The notes beneath the pieces are model-generated. The model was not told where the DNA came from. It saw only the letters and a list, made by a program, of their open reading frames with translations, and ran no database searches. A stretch of 64,000 nucleotides of DNA from Micractinium sp. NFX-FRZ (taxonomy: Eukaryota > Chlorophyta > Trebouxiophyceae > Chlorellales > Chlorellaceae), in assembly GCA_029339195.1 (NCBI GenBank), contig JAPTJF010000366.1, positions 1 to 64,000 on the forward strand, in the 5' to 3' direction. Below are positions 55,729 to 64,000 of the stretch, in pieces; the first letter of the stretch is position 1, and every line of letters starts with the position of its first letter. The translations under genes were made by a program, and so were the position numbers.

Positions 55729-58700
55729 TCAGATGAGCTTCTGGGGGGCGGCCCACAGGCGCACGCGTCCATCCAGGCCGCCGGTGGCCAGCACGCTGCT
55801 CACGCCGCGCGGGCCCCGCAGCTTGCTGGAGGACCACTCCAGGCACGTGATCTGCAAGAGCATAGGGTGGTCGGGAACTGAGCGCGTGCGTAGCAATGCG
55901 GCAACAAGCATCGCCCCAGACGGTGAGCGGACGCACAACCGCGGTGCAGCAGTGTGCATAAGCCTGTGTGCCCTGTAACCGCCCACCCAGCCCACCCATC
56001 AGCCTGCCCGCAATGGCCATCCGCCCAGCCAACCAGCAATGCCCCGCCCACTCCCCGTAGCGCGCAGTGTGCACGCTGCTCCACCTCGCCACGCGTCCCT
56101 TGCCATTGGCAGCTACTGGACCCCCCCACAAACAAGCCCCGCTTCCCTCCCTCCCCCACAGGGGGTGTTGAAGGCAAGGAAGGGACCTCCTGTGTGCACC
56201 CCCTCACCGCTGCGTCGTGCGCATCCTCCACCCGCTCCACCACCTCGCCGGTGCGGCTGTCCAGGAAGTGTACCATGGTACCGCTGGCAGCTGCGATGAA
56301 GCCGTCGGGGCCCCAGGCCAGCCGGCTGTAGCACTTGCCGGGGAGCAGGGACAGCCCGGTGCTCAGCAGGATCTGCGCAGCCAGGCAGGGAGACGGGCGG
56401 GCACACGCAGGGGGGCGGGGCGGGGAGGCAGGAGGGGTGGTTTGGGATTGGTTGCGGAAGGGAGGTGGGCACGAACTTGCAATGGTCGTTGAGTGGTTAA
56501 GGAGGCAAACGCTTTGCGGCAGGGGCATCAGCCAGGATCGGAGTCCCTGCTCTGCGCCACCATGTGACACCAACCACTCACAACCAAGTGCTGGGCACTT
56601 GGCACTACACCTGAACATGCAGGTGCTCTGCTGGCACGGACCCTTGATGCCGCCGCCAGCGCACCCCAGCCTGTCCCACAGCCCCCGCTCTCACCTTTGG
56701 GTCCTCATCCATGTGATACCTGCAGCAGGGCAAGCAGGCGTGGGGAGGAAATGTCAGAGCACGTGCTATAGGTAGGGAGCTGAGCTCATTGATGGGCCTC
56801 AACAATCCCCGCCCTCCCGCCCAGCCACCGCGCGCCTGCCTGGGTCAGGGCTGGCACCCTGCCTGCAGCGTGCGGCGGCGCGGCGGGGGGGGCTGGCGAG
56901 TGTCTGCCGGCACGGCAGGCGTCGCAGCAGGCGCCGGTGCAGCACAGGCGACGGCACGGCCACGGTCGCACGTACCTGACGTTGATGTTCCAAATCTGTA
57001 GATTGAATGGGGGTGGGGCAGCAACAGGGGAGGCGCCATGTGAGCGTTCTTCTGGCCATTGACAGCCCACCCCTACCGACGGCCAAAGCGCCGCCCTGGA
57101 TGCACAGAGCAGCAACTTCAGGCGGCACAGGAACCACAACAGAGCGGCGGCCCCACGCACCTTGAGCAGCCCGTCCCCGCTGGCTGTGACCATTTTGGTG
57201 AGGTCCGGCGAGAAGTCGAGGCAAAACACCTGCGCAGGTGGCAGGGCATGCGGGTGCGGGGAGCACGGTGCGGGCTACTGTCAGGGGGGGCATCTAAGAT
57301 TCTCGGGGCCTGTAGTTGGGGGGTAACAATTGCCTCTGTCCTTTGCCCTTCCCCAACCCCAGTGCTTGCCTTCAGGCTTCCCGCCCACTCCCATCCCCCC
57401 ACCCCACCTTGCACTCTGGCCTTTGAGGCGCACAAGAAACCACCTGCCACCCACCTGCTCGCCAACCAACCCAAACCCAAATTCACTTCTAACTCTCCGG
57501 TGCACCCACCTTGGACTTGTGCCCCTTGAGGCTCATCGCCATCTTGATTCCGGTGAAGGTGCCCAGCCGATCAAAACCGACTTCGTACACCTGGCACAGC
57601 AGGGCAGGGCAGGGCAGGGCAAAGCGCACAGTGGGCACGTAAGGCAGAGCGAGCATGCAAGGAACACAGCGCAGCACAGCACAGCACAGCACGGCACAGC
57701 ATGGGTCAGATGCCAGCGGGGGGCGAACGGGCGCATCGGCAGGCGACTGCGGCGGCGGCGGCGACAGGCTTCAACTTGCCCTGCGTCCTGGCTGTGCGCC
57801 ATTTGTGCATGCCGACACAGCACCCCGGCCCCGCCCAGGCACCCCACCTTGACGTCGCTGGTGAACGTGCCCGCCGCCACCCAGCGCCCGTCCCTGCTGA
57901 TGGTGGCCATGTAGTTGTTCAGCCCCCCCGTGTCCATGCTGCCTAGCTGCCTGCACACAATGAAACAGACAGAGAGAGCACGCGTGGGGCGTTTAAAGGA
58001 GTTTGTGGGAGCAACCGCAAGAGCATGCATGGCACCGATGCTGGGGTGAGCAGCAGTGCATGCACCTGTGCTGCGGCCCACTCATCATCATCATCATCAT
58101 CATCATCATTGCCACTGCACAGCCCTCCCCGCCACCCCCAGCCACCACAACATACAAGCTGGAAGCAACACAAATGGCAGCGCACCTGCCGGAGGTGCTG
58201 AACACCCGGATGTCCGTTTTCGTGCTGCAGCTGGCCAGGATGCCGTGGCCCCCCTTGCTGGTGGAGGCTGAGGCCAGGCAGAGGCCGGCCAGCTTGTTGT
58301 GCACCCCCTCGTGGCTCCACTCCTCGCTGGCCTCCTTGGGGGAGAAGTCGAGCATGAGCAGGCCGGCGGCGTTCACCATGCCCTTGGTCTGCAGTGAATT
58401 GTGTGCGACAGGGTTGGGAGCGGGATCAGTACATCAGCGTTGCATTGCCCATGTGGGTGCACCCATTGGTGGCCTCAAGGGAGGTTGCAGGCCAGCATGG
58501 GCAGCGTTCACCATGCCCTGGTCTGCAATTCCAAAGCAGGCAGCAGGGGTGGGGCGGAACGATTGGGGTGATGCCATGTCCCACGGCGGCCCGACTCACG
58601 TGCCACCACTGCGCCAACCCCGCCACACTGTGCCCTGCGGCGAGCCGCCCTGGACCACATTCACACGTGCACCGCAGCGGGAGAGCTGTCGTCGTCGCGG

Positions 58701-60088
58701 GCAAGTCTTGGCACCGCCACCACACTTGGAGTACATAAAGCAGCACTGGTTCCAAGTCGAAGTGGGACGTGCTCATCCCCATTACAATGGCCACATCCAG
58801 CACCCACCTGCCCTTCAACCGGCCACCCACCTGCACCGCGACGTGGGAGTTGCCGTCACCAAACGCCACGTCCTGCACGCCCACCCGCAGGAGCTCCTTT
58901 TTCCGGAAGGGGATGTTCTTGGCTGTGGGGTCAGCCAGGTTGAACACCCGCACCGTGCGGTCGTCGCAGGCTGCACGGGTTTGGGGCACAAGGGAGGAGG
59001 AGATTGGCGTTTGTTAAAAGTACTTTACGAGGGCTCTCCTGCTGTAAGCTCCTGCACGCTGCCGGGCAACCGACATCTCACCCAGATCCAGCCCACTTGG
59101 CCTCTTCACAGGGCTACCTCCCGCCTTCACCCTCCTCCACCACTACCTCCCACCTGTCGCCAGCTGCGTGCCGTCAGATGGACAACCTCTTCCCAATCCT
59201 GCCCACTTGGCATCAACACTGGGCTACCTCCAGCCTCCACCTCGACCCTTCCGCGCCACCACTACCTCCCACCTGTCGCCAGCTGCGTGCCGTCGGGCGA
59301 CCACGAGATGCCCGTCACCTCAGCCGTGTGCCCCTTGAGCCCCGTGATGAACAGAGGGCTGCCCGCATGCTTGTTGTCCATGTGCTGCCTGCTCGTGGGA
59401 GGACAGGCGGCGGGGCGGGAGATCAAGGCGGGAAATCAAGCAGGGAGGAACTCTCAGGAAGAGAGGCGGGGGGGGGGGTGCGGGCGGGGCGGGGGTGACA
59501 GCTCAGGACAGGCAAGGCATAGCCGGAGATAGGCAGGAGAGTAGTGCAGGTGACAAGCCTCAGGGGGGGTACAACTAGCAGGCACGCTGGAAAGCGGCCC
59601 TCTGGCTGCCAACAGTCGGTTGGCGGGCCCAACAGGCGGCACTGCCCAGCACCCAGCACCCAGTGGTGCCAGCCCCGCCTTGCTCACCCCGGCTTGCTCT
59701 TGCTGGCATCCTTCATCAGCTGCTTGATGGACACACCCTTGGGCTGCGACTCAGCCTTGCGGGTGGGCGCTGTGCCAGCGCTGCAGCAGCAGGCGCGGGG
59801 AGGCGGGCGCACAGGCAGTGAGCGGTGCCGACGGCGGGTGGCGGGTGATGGCGGGGGCCGACCCATTTTCCGCTTGCACCGGCGTGCCGCGGCGCACCTG
59901 ATCTCGGTATCATCGCTTCCCTTGGCGGGAGACTCCTTTTTAGGCAGAAGTGCTCGAAGAACTGCAGCTGCCAAGTTCAGCACTCGTGAAACTAGCCGCA
60001 GCACGATCCACGCCGCGCTGCCAACCACAAGAACGACCGCAGCCTGCGAGGCTGGCGACAGGAGCAGAAAGTCACTCATAAAGCCCAT
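55729..60088 (-). CDS. TBL2-like membrane-anchored WD40 protein
   Basis: Twelve exons close in phase (1329 bases, 442 residues): 59898-60088, 59688-59780, 59273-59388, 58831-58970, 58186-58388, 57848-57950, 57510-57590, 57161-57229, 56976-56995, 56695-56719, 56208-56372 and 55729-55851. An N-terminal hydrophobic anchor (SQAAVVLVVGSAAWIVLRLV) precedes a Lys-rich linker, then a seven-bladed WD40 domain: LKGHTAEVTGISWSPDG, CDDRTVRVFNLADPT, KGHKSKVFCLDFSPDLTKMV, EDAHDAAITCLEWSS and ATGGLDGRVRLWAAP. Length and layout match transducin beta-like 2, an ER-membrane protein linked in animals to PERK signalling and translation control. An algal role is unknown. One exon is only 20 bp and another 25 bp. 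Two introns contain exon-end echoes. Confidence 0.88.
58086..58110. repeat. (ATC)n microsatellite
   Basis: Eight to nine ATC units in intron 5 of the TBL2-like gene. Confidence 0.9.
58370..58535 (-). repeat. Echo of exon 5 acceptor in the TBL2-like gene
   Basis: Plus strand GTTCACCATGCCCTTGGTCT then GCA at 58373-58395 (exon 5 start and acceptor) recurs as GTTCACCATGCCCTGGTCTG then CA at 58507-58527 inside intron 4. One base is lost in the intronic copy, shifting the frame. Confidence 0.75.
59080..59300 (-). repeat. Tandem duplication of exon 3 end and donor in the TBL2-like gene
   Basis: CACTACCTCCCACCTGTCGC then CAGCTGCGTGCCGTC occurs at about 59139-59175 and 59259-59295. The flanking GCCCACTTGG and GGGCTACCTCC blocks are repeated too (unit about 120 bp). 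Only the higher-coordinate copy continues into exon 3. Confidence 0.8.
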
Positions 60089-61388
60089 GCTTGATCTCCG
60101 TGGCCCTTGCTGCTGCAGCTCTGTCGGCTAATGCCGAGGTGCACAGGAGGGTGTGCGAACACGGTGGCAGGGCCGATCGTTAATGAATAGGGGGGCGGGC
60201 GGGGGACACATGCCGCCGGCGGCGGCGCAGCATGGCTGCATCTCGGCAAGTTGGACCAGGACGGTGCACATTGAAGCAATGCAGCCTTCAGGCGGCCCTG
60301 GCTGCAGCATTTTCCCTGCTCACACCTCGTGGCTTCAAAAGTGACAGGCGATTCAGGCAATATGTCCATCAGGTGGCAAAGGGGTATGAGTATCCGGTAC
60401 TCCACCTGCTCGAGATGGCATGGGGCCTCATCCGGTGGGACTAGGCGCCAGGCCGTAGGCGCCAATCTACTGCCCGATTGATGCTTTTTCAGCACGATAC
60501 GGACAGGCACACTCAAGAGCCACATAGCAACCGAATTTGCAACGCTGACACCAATGGTGCCACTTCCATGCTTCCCCAGCCTGTACGCGCTGTTACCAGA
60601 ACAGTCACAGTGTGTGGAAGCCGCGGGCGTCAAATCAAGCAAGTCAAGTAAGGCAGAATGTTGTCGTTTCATCTGAAAGCTTTTATGTGTGTGTGCACGA
60701 ACGACGAATAAACATGACAGCGCCAGAGTCCCGACGAGCTACGGGTTGCTCACTTGCACACAAGCAGTAAGCAAAGATAAAGGGACCGTTGGGGCGGTGG
60801 GTGGGCGTGCGCTGGAGTGGAAAACAATGTGCATGGAACTGAACGGTATTTGCAAGTGGACAGGCTTGTCAAACTTCTTGAAGCGAATGAAACGGTGATT
60901 GCATGTGCTATGAACAGCGACCCAGGTAACGGGCCTTAGTCGGTGGAATTGAAAAGATGAGCTCAGGTGGGCAGGGTGCAGGGCCCTGCCTGGCAGTGGG
61001 GACCCCGGGGCCATCTGGCAGCAGGGATTTATTGCATCAATTTCACGACTGCCGGGCTGTGGAGCCTAGAAGCAGGGCTCGGGGCCACAGGTGGGACGTT
61101 GGCCTGCCTCAGTTCCCGAGGCCCGAGGAAGCGGGGCAGCCCAGGGCAGCCAACCAACTGCAGGGAGGCGGGGGCGAGGGCACGGACCGGGCGCAGACAC
61201 AGGTTTAGCATGAGGGGTAGGGGAGGATTCATGCGGCGCGGAGCACCGCTTGGATCAATGGATGAGCGAGAGTTTCGGGTGCAGGTGCCGACAAACCCCC
61301 CCATGCCTGGTGGGGCAAAGTGTTCCTTGCCTGACTACCGCTTGCCTCCAGCTGGCCCCCCGCCCAGTGCTGCTGCTGCATGGAGCCC
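60089..61388. other. Intergenic region between TBL2-like and SBP genes
   Basis: 3' UTR of the minus-strand SBP gene and promoter of the TBL2-like gene. Composition is moderate, and no exon or clear TGTAA on the minus strand was found. The long frames here lack domain features. Confidence 0.45.
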
Positions 61389-63189
61389 TCACCTGGCCTC
61401 CTGCCGGGGCTCCGCCCGCCTTGGGAGCGGCCTGGCAACAGCAGCTAGGCCAGGAGGCCCGCCCGAATAGCCGCTGTCTTCCACTTGCTGCTTGACACAT
61501 TGGTTGACAGTTGAAGCAGGCGCAGTGTGCTGTCGAGCGCCCTGCTGCGTGCAGGCTGCCACGGCACTGCTTTGGGGTGCCCGCACTGGAAGGCTGCCAC
61601 CACTGCCGGCTGGCAGCTCCCCAGGCTGCGCACAGGAGAGAGGCGGCGAGGTTGGGGCATGGACACGGTTAGGACAGTGCATGAAGGTTAGGCTACGCCG
61701 CTGGCAGGGAGGTGCCACCTGGTGCACGGCATGCACAGCAGGGCCGCCACACTGCCCCTGCTTGCACAGCCACATGGCACACTGCTGCGCAGGACTCACC
61801 GTGCCGGTGCTCTGCTCTTGGTGCAGCAGGTCGGTCAGCAGACCTTGCAAGGTGCCAATCAGCTGATAAGCGAGCTGCAGCGGCAGCTGCACCGCTGGCT
61901 GCCTGCAGTCGGGGGGCGCCTCTGCTTGCGCCCGAGCCTGCGCCTGCAGCCTGGCTGGCTGCCTGCAGTCGGAGGGCGCCTCCGCTTGCGCCTGCGCCTG
62001 CGCCTGCAGCCGGGCTTCAGGGGCAGCCGTGGGCGAGTCTGCTGGCAGCGGCGGGGGCACCGGCCCGCCGCCGCCCAATGCTGCCAGCGAGGTCGAGGCT
62101 GCGAGTTCGAGGCCGCTGCCGTTGGCCGTACCATCGACCAACGTGCTGACTCCTGGGGTGGGCGGCGGAGCCTGAGGCTCCAGCATGGGCCGCTGCAGTG
62201 CCGCCTCTGGCTGCTGCGGATGCCCGCTGCATGGCTCCGGACTGCCCAGCAGCGGTGGCCACCCCAGCTGCTTTGCCACCTGCAGCAGCTGCTCCCGCTG
62301 CCCCGCCGCATGCCACTGCCCCTCCCACAGCTGCCGTTCCTGCTGCCGCTGCCACGGAGACAGCGGCGGGGCAGGGGGCTGGGCGGGGGCAGGGACGCTC
62401 CCTGGGCTGCCCTGCGGCACTGCCGCCTGCGGCAGCTGATGCTCCGCCAACAGCGGCTGTGTAGAAGCAGCAGCCGTGCGCGCTGCAGGAGCTGCCCGGC
62501 TCTGCCAGTCCTCCTCGCCCCTGTCCTCTGCCCGCCGCTCCTGGCGCTGCCGCTTGCGCCGCAACATCTGGCGCTCCAGGCTCTTGCGGCAGCTGCGGCG
62601 CACGTGGCAGAATCAAGCCGTGCTTTACCATCAGGTAGGCAGCTGATGCACCAGGTTGAGCTGAGCACACCATGCCTTGAACAAACACCCGACCTCTGTT
62701 GTTTGAGCAGAGTGTTTCAAACCACCACCCCTCTCTTTCATGAGGTGTACCAACCACTACATGTAACCATTAGCCACCCCGTCAGAAAGGGTTTATGTCG
62801 GGAGCACCGACCTGCGCTGCTCTCCAGAGAATTCGAGCAAATTGTGGAGCCGGCCGCACTGCAGGCAAGGGGGGTGGGTGGGTGCGTGGGCGAGCGGTTA
62901 ACTGGACTGGCGGGCAAGTGGGTAGGCGAGCGAGCGGGTGTTTGGTAACACTGGGGCAGATCTGCGCAGCATGGCGGGAGACTGCGGCGCCCTGCTATGG
63001 CGATTAGAGGGAGGCCCATCGGCGCTGCCCTGCATACGCAGGAGAGCAGGCACGAGCGGGGACGCACAGCGCATTGGCTTGCTGGGGCACGTGCCGTTGG
63101 GGGCACATGTGCTTGCCTGCTGGCAGAAGCGCGCCACCTCCTGGCTGCCTACGTCCACGCTGGCGGCCGCATAGTGTGTGGAGCAGATC
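61389..63189 (-). CDS. SBP-box (squamosa-promoter-binding-like) transcription factor, 5' end not traced
   Basis: Exons recognised on the minus strand: 63117-63189, 62812-62858, 61800-62592 and 61389-61625. They splice in phase to read RICSTHYAAASVDVGSQEVA, RFCQQCGRLHNLLEFSGEQR and SCRKSLERQMLRRKRQRQER. This is the second zinc site (C-x2-C-x3-H-x11-C) and basic nuclear-localisation end of the SBP DNA-binding domain, plus the C-x2-H of the first site. The first CxxxxC half must lie upstream of 63189 and was not found with confidence. The rest is Gln/Pro/Ala-rich, activation-domain-like, with a 20-residue tandem repeat (QAEAPSDCRQPA and QAEAPPDCRQPA). The intron after 63117 has a GC donor. Intron 61626-61799 is 174 bp and open in frame, so it can be retained. 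Confidence 0.85.
61886..62010 (-). repeat. 60-bp tandem duplication within the SBP gene
   Basis: GGCTGCCTGCAGTCGGGGGG and CGCCTCTGCTTGCGCC occur twice in tandem with few changes, encoding two AQAEAP(S/P)DCRQPA units. The frame is preserved. Confidence 0.8.
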
Positions 63190-64000
63190 CTGCCGGGGGA
63201 GGGAGGGGTACGGGGGCAGGGTGGGTGAGTACCGGCAGTGACCACTGGTGCTGGCAGGTGAGTAGCAAGTGGCGAGTAGGTGACTTCTAACAGCATCATA
63301 TGCATGGCTAATTAGCAGGTGGGGCGGCAGCTGAGAGGCCGCAGTGGCATCAAGGTGGCGTGGGGCAGCGACAGTGCCCCAGCCTCTAGCAGGGGCTGCC
63401 GGCAGCCACTGGAGGGGCAGTGCTGACAGTGCTGCTGTTGAAGCAGTGCAGCCACACCCTGCTCGGCTCCCTGCCCTGCTGGGAAGCGCCCGCCTTGTTG
63501 GGATGGCCGGTGTGGAGGCCACCGCCTCACGGACTCAGCCGCAATAAGGGGGTCCCCCTGAGTACAGCACTGCCTGCAGCTCTGGAACCTCGGCTGAGCC
63601 CCTGTGCCTGCCTGTCTCCCTTGCACACAGGCGGGCTGGTGTGCTGTGAGGCACGCCGCTTGCCCTCACCTGTGTTTCTGCAGGGAGGGTGGCACCACAG
63701 TCATGTGGGGGTACTTGTTAGATCAAGGGGAGAGCGGCGGAGCTGAGTGAGAGGCTGACTTAAGTGCCTGTAGTACAACGGTCCCGACTCAGGTGATCGG
63801 CTGGTGCACCTGCAGCCTCCCCACTGCTGGTGGGGCTCCGTGGAGTTCACGCGCAGCACGGGGGTTAGCAATGCCATGGTAAGGTTGAGTGGAGGTGGTG
63901 AGCGGGCTGGGAAGGCGGGGGGGTGCATTGCTGAGGGGAGCGCTGAGCGCTGCGCATGGCTGCCGCTGGCTCCCCCGGCCCGGGTTCAGGTCCGGTACAG
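63190..64000. other. Unresolved region upstream of the SBP exons
   Basis: Should contain the 5' exons of the minus-strand SBP gene. Candidates include a CPSSGC motif (about 63405-63422) and a DCGATLPAETQ stretch ending in a canonical donor at about 63671. Neither joins in phase to the exon at 63189 with all the residues expected of the first zinc site, so I leave it unassigned. Confidence 0.35.

Noticed and set aside
58003..59532. 509-codon plus-strand frame across the TBL2-like gene
   Set aside because: Antisense shadow containing His and Ile runs from the ATC repeat; no domain signal.
61389..62603. Single 404-codon minus-strand ORF as a complete gene
   Set aside because: Its first codons are the tail of an SBP domain that continues into upstream exons 62812-62858 and 63117-63189. 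The ATG-like start is an artefact of reading into the intron.

Overview
This window looks like nuclear DNA of a GC-rich trebouxiophyte green alga (Chlorella, Micractinium or Coccomyxa type). The evidence is dense genes with many short GT-AG introns and a few GC-AG introns, TGTAA polyadenylation signals, Ala/Gln-rich low-complexity protein segments, and plant-lineage families (SBP-box factor, NYC1/NOL-type reductase, SAC1/SLT-type anion transporter, LRR receptor-like kinase). No rRNA, tRNA, CRISPR array or transposase was recognised. Gene models were assembled by hand from splice signals and reading phase. Unless stated otherwise the phases close exactly from start to stop.

Layout. A possible gene fragment lies at the left edge (1-210, minus). 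An SLC13/SAC1-like transporter, copy A, is at 974-9138 (minus). An acidic single-pass membrane protein is at 9889-12035 (minus), divergent from a membrane-anchored Ala-rich/TPR-like protein at 12218-18709 (plus). An MFS sugar porter at 19671-23530 (minus) converges on the latter and is divergent from UFC1 at 23753-24951 (plus). Then come a NYC1/NOL-like short-chain reductase at 25466-27547, an LRR receptor-like kinase at 28365-34918, and a small doubtful minus ORF at 35182-35427. Transporter copy B is at 35786-44251 (plus). It is followed by a WDR26/Gid7-like LisH-CTLH-WD40 protein at 45140-49866, a membrane-anchored SGNH-hydrolase-like protein at 50196-55071, a TBL2-like WD40 membrane protein at 55729-60088 (minus), and an SBP-box factor at 61389 to at least 63189 (minus, start not traced).

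Two features stand out. First, the two transporters form a large inverted duplication around about 26.6 kb of unrelated genes. From exon 7 to just before the stop codon, even their introns are nearly identical, while exons 1-6 are diverged and introns 1-6 are not alignable by eye. This is the pattern expected of a gene-conversion tract with a sharp edge. The copies also differ by one intron. Second, at least seven genes carry 'junction echoes': imperfect copies of an exon end plus its splice site lying inside the adjacent intron. This is the pattern predicted for intron gain or growth by tandem duplication of AG|GT-containing exon segments.

The genes do not form one pathway. Themes are membrane transport (anion, sugar), ubiquitin-like modification (UFC1, WDR26/Gid7), ER or Golgi membrane proteins (TBL2-like, SGNH, acidic type I protein), signalling (LRR kinase) and transcription (SBP).
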